Below are positions 28,521-36,900 of a stretch of DNA of 57,667 bases, piece after piece. Source of the DNA: Prevotella sp. (GTDB lineage Bacteria > Bacteroidota > Bacteroidia > Bacteroidales > Bacteroidaceae); contig JAFRMM010000058.1 of NCBI GenBank assembly GCA_017430675.1, positions 1 to 57,667 on the forward strand, given 5' to 3'. The position numbers and the translations under genes were made by a program. Numbering within the stretch: the first letter of the stretch is position 1; every line of letters begins with the position of its first letter. Under the pieces are notes generated by a model. It had not been told where the DNA came from and ran no database searches. It saw nothing but the letters and a program-made list of their open reading frames with translations.

Positions 28521-28660
28521 GCCATCGGAATACCGCGAGGTGCAGCAGGTATCATCTCACGAGTCTTGTCATGTACGCCAAACACTAAACATGCAAACCC
28601 CTTATCTCTCAGATTTGCCTCGTTGCTAAGAAGGCGGCATTGTGATTTTCTAAAAATCTC
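28502..28660 (-). pseudogene. Fragment of an AlbA_2/Schlafen-type (AAA_4) gene
   Basis: In the frame starting at 28660 the translation includes LLSNEANLRDKGFACLVFGV, HDKTREMIPAAP, and GIPMAWQGHFY, which looks like the AlbA_2 domain of divergent AAA-4/Schlafen-like proteins (the motif GIP.SW.GHYYGRDGES is typical). Upstream in the same frame there is a stop, and downstream of GHFY the similarity ends and the Abi_2-like segment begins in another frame. Family assignment is from memory of motifs and needs a search. Confidence 0.5.
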
Positions 28661-28686
28661 GCAAATAATCGTTCATAAATTTGCGA
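28659..28686. promoter_or_regulatory. Candidate HigA operator
   Basis: TCGCAAAT (28659-28666) and ATTTGCGA (28679-28686) form an 8-bp dyad with a 12-nt spacer. The right half covers the -33 TTTG of the higBA promoter, as expected for autorepression. Confidence 0.6.
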
Positions 28687-28711
28687 ACACAGAAAACTTT
28701 TTGTACCTTTG
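28680..28711 (+). promoter_or_regulatory. Promoter of higBA
   Basis: TTTG (28680-28683), exactly 20 nt, then TACCTTTG (28704-28711). The ATG follows only 6 nt later, so the mRNA is probably leaderless. Confidence 0.85.
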
Positions 28712-28717
28712 CACTCG

Positions 28718-29035
28718 ATGATAGTAACATTCGAGCAGACATACCTACAGGAACTCTACACGGAGGGCAAGGCCAGTGATAAGAAACACAGGTTCCAGCC
28801 CCAGATTGTCGGCAAGTACATCAAGGTCATCAACCTGATGAAACAGCAAGAGAATGTTCTGGGACTAACCAAGTACGGCTCCATGCACTACGAGAAACTG
28901 CACGGCGACAAGGAAGGCATTTCGTCCGTCCGCGTCAACGACCAGTACCGCATCGAGTTCACTGAAGGCATGGAAGCAGGCAAGCAGATTGCCACCATTT
29001 GTAGCATCACAGATTTGTCGAACCATTATAAATAA
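28718..29035 (+). CDS. higB: HigB-like toxin (RelE/ParE superfamily)
   Basis: A 105-aa basic protein of the HigB/RelE type, expected to be a ribosome-dependent mRNA-cleaving toxin: YIKVINLMKQQENVLGL, MHYEKLHGDKEGISSVRVNDQYRIEF and the final strand ATICSITDLSNHYK fit the family. The gene precedes its antitoxin, the order typical of higBA. The ATG at 28718 is almost at the expected transcript start, which implies leaderless translation, whereas the antitoxin has a strong Shine-Dalgarno; this could favour antitoxin synthesis. Confidence 0.85.
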   Translation: MIVTFEQTYLQELYTEGKASDKKHRFQPQIVGKYIKVINLMKQQENVLGLTKYGSMHYEKLHGDKEGISSVRVNDQYRIEFTEGMEAGKQIATICSITDLSNHYK

Positions 29036-29038
29036 GAC

Positions 29039-29044
29039 AGGAGG
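29039..29044 (+). promoter_or_regulatory. Unusually strong ribosome-binding site of higA
   Basis: A perfect AGGAGG lies 7 nt before the ATG at 29052. Such sites are uncommon in Bacteroidetes genes and contrast with the absent leader of the toxin. Confidence 0.7.
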
Positions 29045-29051
29045 ACGAGAC

Positions 29052-29396
29052 ATGACGACACTTGAAGGAGTAAACCCGCAGATGATAGCAAACAATCTGA
29101 AGCCCTTTCAGCCCACCCATCCTGGCGAGGTGCTGAAGGACGAACTGGAATTCCGTGGCATTTCGCAGCGCGGACTGGCCAAGGAGATAGGCATATCCTA
29201 TTCAGCCTTCAACGAGATGCTGAACGGCAAGCGGTCGCTCAGTCCCGAACTGGCCATGATGATGGAAGCCGCCCTCGGCGTGGATGCCGCCCCCCTGCTG
29301 GCCATGCAGAACGAATACGACATGCTGATGGCTGAGCGCAACGACTCGTTTATGGAGAAACTCAAGCAGATTCGCCGCATTGCAGCCATCTTTTGA
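29052..29396 (+). CDS. higA: HigA-like antitoxin, XRE-family HTH
   Basis: A 114-aa antitoxin with the HigA-type helix-turn-helix: THPGEVLKDELEFRGISQ, LAKEIGISYSAFNEMLNG and SLSPELAMMMEAALGVDA are the classic segments, followed by a Met/Arg-rich C-terminal helix. It should neutralise HigB and repress the operon through the dyad at 28659-28686. It begins 16 nt after the toxin stop. A GC-rich hairpin follows the gene. Confidence 0.88.
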   Translation: MTTLEGVNPQMIANNLKPFQPTHPGEVLKDELEFRGISQRGLAKEIGISYSAFNEMLNGKRSLSPELAMMMEAALGVDAAPLLAMQNEYDMLMAERNDSFMEKLKQIRRIAAIF

Positions 29397-29427
29397 TTCA
29401 AACGACTATTATTAAACATTTAAGAAT

Positions 29428-29462
29428 AGCCGCCGATATCCATTCATCGGAAATCGGCGGCT
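29428..29462 (+). terminator. Hairpin terminator after higA
   Basis: AGCCGCCGAT (29428-29437) pairs with ATCGGCGGCT (29453-29462). The downstream T-tract is weak, so termination efficiency is uncertain. Between here and about 29700 I see only short coding-like stretches on the minus strand in shifting frames, with no identifiable gene. Confidence 0.65.
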
Positions 29463-29717
29463 TCTACACACTTTTCGTATGTCTCTTCCCAGATATCATA
29501 AGCCATCGCTCAGTCTCTATGTCACAGATGTCTGCCACAAAGTGTAACCTGGGAGCCAGAGTGTACTCATGGCGTAGGCCAGAGAGATGTAATACCCGTT
29601 GATGTCGTATTCATCACCTTGTCTTTTTACACTTGTAACACGTAACACTTTGCCCAACATCCACAGTCATATTTCGTTAATCTTCCCAAATCGCTTTCGT
29701 ATATCAACCTTTTTTCG

Positions 29718-29725
29718 TATCTTTG
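29718..29725 (+). promoter_or_regulatory. -7 box of the GH51 gene
   Basis: TATCTTTG with a TTTC about 19 nt upstream (29695-29698), 31 nt before the ATG. Confidence 0.65.
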
Positions 29726-29756
29726 CCAGCAGATTCAATTTTAATACCTAAACTAT

Positions 29757-31793
29757 ATGAACAAACGGACATTATTCGCTGCCCTTTTTGCAGCAGCCAC
29801 ACTGGGTGCCAGCGCCCAGAAGCCGATGAACGCCCCTGCTGGCGGCAAGGCTATCAGTAATGAATTGATCGGTATCTTCTTCGAGGACATCAGCAGTGCC
29901 GCCGACGGTGGCCTCTATGCCGAGATGGTACAGAACGGCTCTTTCGAGTTCTCACCCGTGGAGCGCGACGGTTGGGGCCCTGGTACGGCCTGGAAGATGA
30001 TTCGTCCAGGACACTCCCTCGGATGGTTGGAAGTACGCAATGACAATCCCGTACATCCCAACAACGCCAACTATATGCGTCTGAACATTGAGCGCTCGAA
30101 AGAGTATTACGACTATCGTGGTTGGAAGGGATTCGGACTTCAGAACGACGGTTTCGACGGTATCTCTGTGAAAGGTGGTGAGAAGTATGATTTCTCGGCT
30201 TTCCTCCGCAATGTGGATGCCTCGGCCAAGCAGGTACGCGTGGCGCTCGTAGAGATTGAACAGGGTTGGCCCCCCAAGGATCCGAAACTTCTTGCAGAGG
30301 CTATCATCGACGTGAAGGATAACAACTGGAAGAAGTACGAGGCTGTGCTCACTCCAGATACCTGTTCTAAGAATGCTTCACTACAGATTCTTGTGTTGAA
30401 CAATGGTGCCCTGGATATCGACGTCGTGTCGTTGATGCCCGAAGATACCTATAAAGGACACGGTCTGCGCAAGGATCTTGCCCAGGCACTGGCCGACCTG
30501 CAGCCGAAGTTCATGCGCTTCCCCGGTGGATGCGTGGTACACGGTGGTGGTGACGGCTTCTGGGATACCTATCGCTGGAAGACTACCATCGGACCCAAAG
30601 AGCAGCGTCGTCCGCTGAAGAACACATGGGGCTATCACCAGAGCATGGGTCTGGGTTACTTCGAGTATTTCCAGTTCTGTGAGGATCTCGGCATGGAGCC
30701 CTTACCCATCCTGCCCTGTGGCGTGAGTTGCCAGGGCACTAACGGCGGCTGGGGCATGTGGCCCACACAGGCCCAGGACGTAGTTCCTATGAGTGAGATG
30801 GACGAATGGGTCGCTGAGGCTATCGACCTGATTGAGTGGGCCAATGGTGATCCTGCTACCAACAAATGGGCGAAGATGCGTGCCGATGCTGGACACCCTG
30901 CCCCCTTCAACCTGAAATATCTGGGTCTGGGCAACGAGGAGAAGATCTCGCCAGAGTTCTGCGAGCGCTTTAAATATATCTATGAACGTGTGACGAAGGC
31001 TTATCCCAACATCGTGATTGTGGGTACAGCAGGTCCTGGCTCACATCCTGACAATCCTGACTTCCAGAACGGTTGGAAACTGGCCGAGGAGACAGCCATG
31101 CCCATCATCGACGAGCACTATTATGAGCCAAACGCCTACTTCCTCAGCAGTCGTCAGTATAACTACTATCCCCGCGACCGCAAGACGAAGGTTTATCTCG
31201 GCGAGTATGCCTCCAAGGACAAGAAACTCATCGATGCCCTGGCTGAAGGTCTGTATCTGCTCCACGTGGAGAAGAACGGCGACGTGGTGGCTATGACCTC
31301 TTACGCCCCCCTCTTCGCCAGGAAGACCAATACTAACTGGAACCCCGACCTGATCTACTTCGACAACGAGCGTCCCTACCTGACCTGCAGTTATTACGTA
31401 CAGCAACTGTTTGGCCAGTCGAGCGGCAACTATTACTACGGTGACTGCGTAACCATCGAGAACCCCGATGCAGCCCCCCGCTGGCAAGGTCTGCCAAAGG
31501 ATCAGGAGAGCGGTAACCTGCAGGATCAGAGCGTCGTGCTCAATACCAAGACACGTCAACTCTTCGTGAAGATCTGTAACGCCAGTGGCGAGGCTAAGAA
31601 GGCCCATATCAACCTGAGCCGTTTCGGCATCAAGAAGATGGCCACGAAGACCGTGCTATCTGGTAAGGCCGACGACGAGAACAACTACGATGCCCAGCCC
31701 ATCGTTCCCGTGAAGGAGCAGATCAAGGCCCAGAAGAAGTTCTCACTCGACATCGCCCCCTACTCGTTCGTGATGCTACAGTACTCACTTTAA
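29757..31793 (+). CDS. Secreted alpha-L-arabinofuranosidase, GH51
   Basis: A 678-aa GH51 enzyme that removes arabinofuranosyl side chains from arabinoxylan, arabinan and similar glycans. It has a signal peptide (MNKRTLFAALFAAATLGASAQ), the N-terminal GIFFEDISSAADGGLYAEM signature, a carbohydrate-binding-like sandwich (about 85-220), the acid/base Glu in GLGNEEKI (about E394), and the nucleophile Glu in LGEYAS (about E483). A C-terminal beta-sandwich ends in PYSFVMLQYSL. Another enzyme for plant cell-wall glycans, it fits with the GH3/esterase operon at the left of the window. The following aldo/keto reductase starts 27 nt downstream and may be co-transcribed. Confidence 0.92.
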   Translation: MNKRTLFAALFAAATLGASAQKPMNAPAGGKAISNELIGIFFEDISSAADGGLYAEMVQNGSFEFSPVERDGWGPGTAWKMIRPGHSLGWLEVRNDNPVHPNNANYMRLNIERSKEYYDYRGWKGFGLQNDGFDGISVKGGEKYDFSAFLRNVDASAKQVRVALVEIEQGWPPKDPKLLAEAIIDVKDNNWKKYEAVLTPDTCSKNASLQILVLNNGALDIDVVSLMPEDTYKGHGLRKDLAQALADLQPKFMRFPGGCVVHGGGDGFWDTYRWKTTIGPKEQRRPLKNTWGYHQSMGLGYFEYFQFCEDLGMEPLPILPCGVSCQGTNGGWGMWPTQAQDVVPMSEMDEWVAEAIDLIEWANGDPATNKWAKMRADAGHPAPFNLKYLGLGNEEKISPEFCERFKYIYERVTKAYPNIVIVGTAGPGSHPDNPDFQNGWKLAEETAMPIIDEHYYEPNAYFLSSRQYNYYPRDRKTKVYLGEYASKDKKLIDALAEGLYLLHVEKNGDVVAMTSYAPLFARKTNTNWNPDLIYFDNERPYLTCSYYVQQLFGQSSGNYYYGDCVTIENPDAAPRWQGLPKDQESGNLQDQSVVLNTKTRQLFVKICNASGEAKKAHINLSRFGIKKMATKTVLSGKADDENNYDAQPIVPVKEQIKAQKKFSLDIAPYSFVMLQYSL

Positions 31794-31820
31794 CACAAGA
31801 CCAGACTAGACATTAACACT

Positions 31821-32792
31821 GTGAAAGAATTATATAAGGCGGATAAGAACCGCTACGACAACGGGATGGTGTTTGAGCGCTGCGGGCGCTCAGGCATCCT
31901 GTTGCCCAAGGTGAGCCTCGGCTTTTGGCACAACTTCGGCAGTGTGGATCCCTACGAGCGGAGCCGTGAAATCACGCATTACGCGTTTGATCATGGTATC
32001 ACCCACTTCGACCTCGCCAATAACTACGGGCCAGCCTACGGTTCTGCCGAGGAGACGCTCGGACGACTGATGGATGAGGACTTCAGACCTTATCGCGACG
32101 AACTGTTCATCTCCTCGAAGGCGGGCTACGACATGTGGCCCGGCCCCTACGGTGACTGGGGCTCTCGCAAGTACCTGATGGCCTCACTCGACCAAAGTCT
32201 GAAACGGATGAAGATCGACTATGTGGATCTGTTCTACAGCCACCGCTACGATCCTGAGACACCCTTGGAGGAAACGCTCCAGGCACTCGTGGATATCGTT
32301 CGGCAGGGTAAGGCACTGTATGTCGGTATCAGTAACTGGCCATTAGAGCCCCTGAAGTTCGGCTATGAGTACCTGAAGGATCGCGACGTGCCCTTGCTGA
32401 TCTATCAGGGTCGCTTGAACATGCTTGACCGTCAGCCGCAGGAAGCGGGCATCCTCGACTTCTGCGCGGAGGCTGGTGTGGGTTTCATCGCCTTCTCACC
32501 CTTGGCACAGGGCTTGCTCACGGATCGCTATCTCAATGGCATCCCTGCCGACAGCCGCATGGCTAAGGAGAAGTTCCTGAAAAGTTCGATGCTCACGCCA
32601 GAGTTACTGGAGAAGTTGCGCCATTATAACGACGTGGCCCAGAGTCGTGGGGAGACGTTGGCGGAGATGGCCTTAGCCTGGATCCTCCATCAGAAAGCCG
32701 TCACCTCAGTATTGGTCGGAGCCAGTTCGACGGCACAGTTAGAAAAGAACCTGAAGTGCGTCACCGCCTCACCTTTCGACGAGGCATTATAA
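31821..32792 (+). CDS. Aldo/keto reductase (YghZ/MgrA-like)
   Basis: A 323-aa cytoplasmic NADPH-dependent aldo/keto reductase of the YghZ (L-glyceraldehyde-3-phosphate reductase) group. The catalytic tetrad can be read: Asp/Tyr in HFDLANNYGPAYGSAEE, Lys in ISSKAGYDM, His in FYSHRYDPETP; the cofactor site includes YVGISNWP and VLVGASSTAQLEKN. I take the GTG at 31821 as start; it gives the standard N-terminus (YKADKNRYDNGMVFERCGRSG). It may reduce sugar-derived aldehydes; natural substrate is unknown. Confidence 0.88.
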   Translation: MKELYKADKNRYDNGMVFERCGRSGILLPKVSLGFWHNFGSVDPYERSREITHYAFDHGITHFDLANNYGPAYGSAEETLGRLMDEDFRPYRDELFISSKAGYDMWPGPYGDWGSRKYLMASLDQSLKRMKIDYVDLFYSHRYDPETPLEETLQALVDIVRQGKALYVGISNWPLEPLKFGYEYLKDRDVPLLIYQGRLNMLDRQPQEAGILDFCAEAGVGFIAFSPLAQGLLTDRYLNGIPADSRMAKEKFLKSSMLTPELLEKLRHYNDVAQSRGETLAEMALAWILHQKAVTSVLVGASSTAQLEKNLKCVTASPFDEAL

Positions 32793-32834
32793 AAAAGTTA
32801 CTACGGTTGGTGATATATTTTTCCTCCTCAATTA

Positions 32835-32866
32835 TTTGGCGGAATGGAAAACTTGTCGTATCTTTG
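32835..32866 (+). promoter_or_regulatory. Promoter of the Rpn gene
   Basis: TTTG (32835-32838), exactly 20 nt, then TATCTTTG (32859-32866): perfect consensus, about 60 nt upstream of the start codon. Confidence 0.85.
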
Positions 32867-32925
32867 CAGGCGGATAGGCCATTGAGGGCCCGTCCGCTAC
32901 AATATTGTTTAACCCTCTAAATTTA

Positions 32926-33846
32926 ATGATTATGAAACATGAGGAAGAAAAAGTGAAAGGAGAAAAGGCGATGGAAGTGGAAATCAGCGAGCGTTACATC
33001 AACCCGTACACAGACTTTGGGTTCAAGAAGTTGTTCGGCACTGAACTGAACAAGGACTTGCTGATCAGTTTCCTCAACGCCCTGTTCAAGGACAAGTTGG
33101 AAATCACCGACCTGACCTATCTCAACAATGAGCATCTTGGCGATGGCATCACCGACCGCAGGGCGGTGTTCGACGTGTATTGCCAGTTGTCTGACGACAG
33201 CCGCATCATCGTGGAGATGCAGAAGACGGAACAGGCCTACTTCAAGGACCGCAGCATCTATTACTCCACGTTCCCCATCCGCGAGCAGGGACAGAAGGGT
33301 GAGTGGGACTATCACCTGAAGGACGTCTATACGGTGGGAGTGCTGAACTTCTGCTTCCCCGATGGTGAATATCCTGCTGACAGTATGATACATGAGATCA
33401 AGTTGAAGGACGTGGAGGACAACCACGTATTCTATGACAAGTTGACCTTCGTGTACCTGGAGATGCCCAAGTTCAAGAAGAAGGAGGAAGAGTTGGATAC
33501 GATGATTGACAAGTGGATGTTCGCCCTGACGAACCTCTCCCGCCTGCTGGAGCGTCCGAAGGCTCTCCAGGAGCGTATCTTCATGCGCCTGTTTGAGCAG
33601 GCAGAAGTGGCACGCTTCACGCCTGTTGAGCGAGAGGAGTACGTGGCCAGCAAGAAGGACTACTGGGATTACTACAGTACCATGAAGACCTCCTTTGACA
33701 AAGGCAGGGAAGAAGGTCGTGCAGCGGGGCGTGATGAACGATCAATAGAGATTGCTCGTAATCTAAAGAAGACGAGCCTATCTCTTGCAGATATCGCAAA
33801 GGCCACAGGTCTTACGGCCGAGGAAATTGCCTCACTGCCTAACTAG
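32926..33846 (+). CDS. Rpn family nuclease (PD-(D/E)XK, recombination-promoting type)
   Basis: A 306-aa member of the Rpn/PDDEXK_2 family, once called putative transposases. The core shows YINPYTDFGFKKLFGTELNKDLL, the catalytic Asp in RRAVFDVYC, and IIVEMQKTEQAYF for the E-x-Q/K motif. The C-terminal part (DKGREEGRAAGRDERS then a helical tail ending LTAEEIASLPN) is the variable region typical of these proteins. Rpn proteins are DNA nucleases linked to recombination and phage defence. Starts at 32926 or 32932 are equally possible. An internal ATG (MKTSFDKG) just before the variable tail could start a short protein. Confidence 0.85.
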   Translation: MIMKHEEEKVKGEKAMEVEISERYINPYTDFGFKKLFGTELNKDLLISFLNALFKDKLEITDLTYLNNEHLGDGITDRRAVFDVYCQLSDDSRIIVEMQKTEQAYFKDRSIYYSTFPIREQGQKGEWDYHLKDVYTVGVLNFCFPDGEYPADSMIHEIKLKDVEDNHVFYDKLTFVYLEMPKFKKKEEELDTMIDKWMFALTNLSRLLERPKALQERIFMRLFEQAEVARFTPVEREEYVASKKDYWDYYSTMKTSFDKGREEGRAAGRDERSIEIARNLKKTSLSLADIAKATGLTAEEIASLPN

Positions 33847-33938
33847 GATTCTTGAGGGCGCAAAAAATATTACTTCTTGCACCATAGAATTGAGGACTCA
33901 GTAAACTTACGGGGACAGGTCTCGAAAGTTCTTGTGAT

Positions 33939-36900
33939 TTAATCAAACTTCAACTTGGGGAGATTGTTCACGATGTCCACAGTCTGAACAGATACATTGA
34001 TAACAGAAAGCAGGAGGTCGAGGATGTAGCGGGGCTTGTGGTGCTCACGTGCCCAGTCGTTGGCATCGTTCTTAATGAGCGACTTCTTATCCTGACTCAC
34101 GCAATAACGCTCCACAATCCATTCGATGGCAGACTTGCCGTTGACGATGTATTCATAGGCTTTCTGCGGGATGTTCTCGATGGTGATGTTGCCATTATAG
34201 ATGATGGTGCTCTTGTCCTGCTTCGACTTAAAGCGCATCTTATCTACTACACGGAAGTAATCATAGGCGCCATCATTTGCAGGTGCCTGGATATAGCCGC
34301 CAGTCGCAGGGTCACGCTTTATGGTCAGAGGCACTTGGCGATCGCCATGAACCACCACGTCAGGATAAGGTGCAACCGTCTCGTAGTTCAGATGCAAGTC
34401 TGCCAGTTCCTTGCCTGCCTTATAGAAGTCCATGAAGTCATCGAGACTTTCCACAATGGGGATGCGAGGCAGCGACTTCTTCAAGTCAGCGGCAAAGCGC
34501 TCGCGATAGTCTTTTGAGTGCAGCAGGCCATAGACATAATAGAATATCATCTCCTTGGTGATGTTCCGCGTGCCGTATCTTGTGCGTACCTCTTTTAATA
34601 TCCAGTCTGTGATGCCATCCCTGCGGATATAGTCGTCGTTCGATTCTTCGTCAAAGAGTGAACGCTGCTTGTTCTTGTTTTCTTCGTACCAGTAGAGGGG
34701 GAAACATAAACCTGTGCTCATAAGAGAGTAATCTACTACACAATTGCTTATAATACAATTAAATCCTTTCGTGTTACCAGGACCAGGCATACAAATAATT
34801 ATATTATAGCTGTCATGTTTTGGATACAATTTGGGCATCATATAATGGCTCCAATAAAGTGGAGAATCATTATAAAAGCATTGTTTACAGAATGGTCTAT
34901 AAATAGAAATATCCATAGCCTCTTTTCTTATAGAATGAGTAATCAGTTTTTGAGCATCTTCTAACAGACTCTTATTCCATTTAATCTTTGTTTCATCTGT
35001 AGTTAAATACTCTTCTATTTTTATGTTGGGACTAATTTTTTTTAAACCCTCCACATCTTTGTTATAGTTATCTATAAGTTGACAAACGTTATTCCATAAT
35101 CTGTCTTTACTAAAATTATATACCCAGCTATCCCTGTGTGTAATATAACCTGATGAAAAAATAGAAAACACACTATTTGCTGTTTTCTTTTTTTCTCCCA
35201 ATAACAGAAGGCTATCAAAAAGACCATCTCTTACATTTATCCAATCATTCTTTTCATTTGGCTGTATTTCTTTCCATTCGATATTCTTTATTGAACGGAA
35301 CTTCTTAATAATATCCAATTTTTGTTCACGAGTCAAATAATCACCAATATCGTGATAATATATAGTCGCTTTACCTTGTCTTGTAGGATTCTTCACGAGC
35401 ATTGTAATCGTGATAGGGGTACGTGAACCCGAACCAAATATTTTGCCACCTTCTTTGCGGGATAGTTCTCCAGAAGTTCGTTGATTACCTCTTAGATTCA
35501 GCACATAGATAGATGTAAATTCATCTTGCAAACATTTACGGAAACCCTCGCCAGAATTACTATCCAGCCAAGCTCCATTACTTATAAATGCTACAATACC
35601 TCCATCTTTGATTTGAGCAATACGATCGCTTGCCCACCTAAATGCTTTAATATAGCTATCATATAGTGCTTGAACAGTTTTTCCCTTATCAGTTGTTGCT
35701 TTTATGTATGTTCCAGAAATACGTTCCTCAAGATGCGGATAATTAAGATTTTGCGCATTGTCATTCGCACTCTTCTGCCCAATCGAATATGGCGGATTGC
35801 CAATAATCACCCTTACTGGTGCTTTCTTCTGCTTCTGCAAACGCTCGGAGTTCTCTGGGAAGAGCTGCGAGAAGATATCATTATCGCCATGCTCATTCAG
35901 TTGGAAGGTATCTGTCAGGCAGATGCCATCATACATTTCGTATTTATCTGGGTGCATGATGTCGTGATAAACGGCTTCTATATTTACATCGGCTATGTAG
36001 TACGCCAGCAGCACAATCTCGTTACAATGGATTTCGTTCTTGTACTTGCGAAGCATGTCCTCTTTCTTAATCAGTCCGCTTTGCAGCAGACGGGTAATGA
36101 AAGTTCCTGTGCCTACAAACGGATCAAGGATATGCACATTCTCGTTGGTCAGCGAGGTTTGGAACTCCTGTTGCAGAATGTCCTCCACACTATGGATGAT
36201 GAAATCTACGCACTCTACTGGCGTATAGACAATACCCAGTTTCTCCACCGTCAGCGGGAAGGCTCCCTTGAAGAACTTCTCGTAGAGATTCTTGATGATG
36301 GTCTGCTTTGCCTCCAGGTTGTCGATGTTGCTGATGTTGTTCTTGACTGAGGTGTAGAACTTGTCGAGTACAGCCGTATCCATCTCCATACCTTCACTTT
36401 CAAGCACTTCGAGCATATCCTGCATCGAGCGGCTTACGGCATTGTTGTTCACAAACTCGTATTCCTTAAACAGCGAATCGAACACAGGACGGGTGATCAT
36501 GTGCTGAGCCAGCATCTCGATAGCTTGTCCTTCATCGATACTGTCGTTGATGTTCTTATGCAGACCGTTGATAAACTCCTTGAAATAGTTGCGGGCATTA
36601 TCGTTTTCCTTAATCAACAGGGCGATGCGCTCGATAAACTTCTGGGCTATCTCGCCAACCGACTTAGCCCAGTTCTCCCAATACATCTTGTCGCCCACTT
36701 TCTCAACCAGTCGGGCATAGATACCATCCTGCAATGTGCCAAAGCGGAGTTCCAACTGACGAGCCACCTCGTCATTATCCATGTGCTGAGGTCCGTCTTC
36801 TGCTGCCATCGTACCTAATCCGTAGGTGTTGCGGGGTACTCGTCCAATTGTTATCTTGGCAGGTCGCTTCTTGTTCAGATTGATTTGATTGACGTGGGCA

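Noticed and set aside
29463..29700. Short minus-strand open frames with coding-like look after higA
   Set aside because: They shift frame repeatedly and I recognise no family; may be gene debris but not supportable.
32926..33846. Transposase of an insertion sequence
   Set aside because: The protein is an Rpn-type PD-(D/E)XK nuclease; no terminal inverted repeats or target duplication were seen.
33911..33922. GGGGACAGGTCT, similar to half-sites seen around REP-associated transposases
   Set aside because: Only one copy, no inverted partner and no transposase nearby, so it cannot be called a repeat element.
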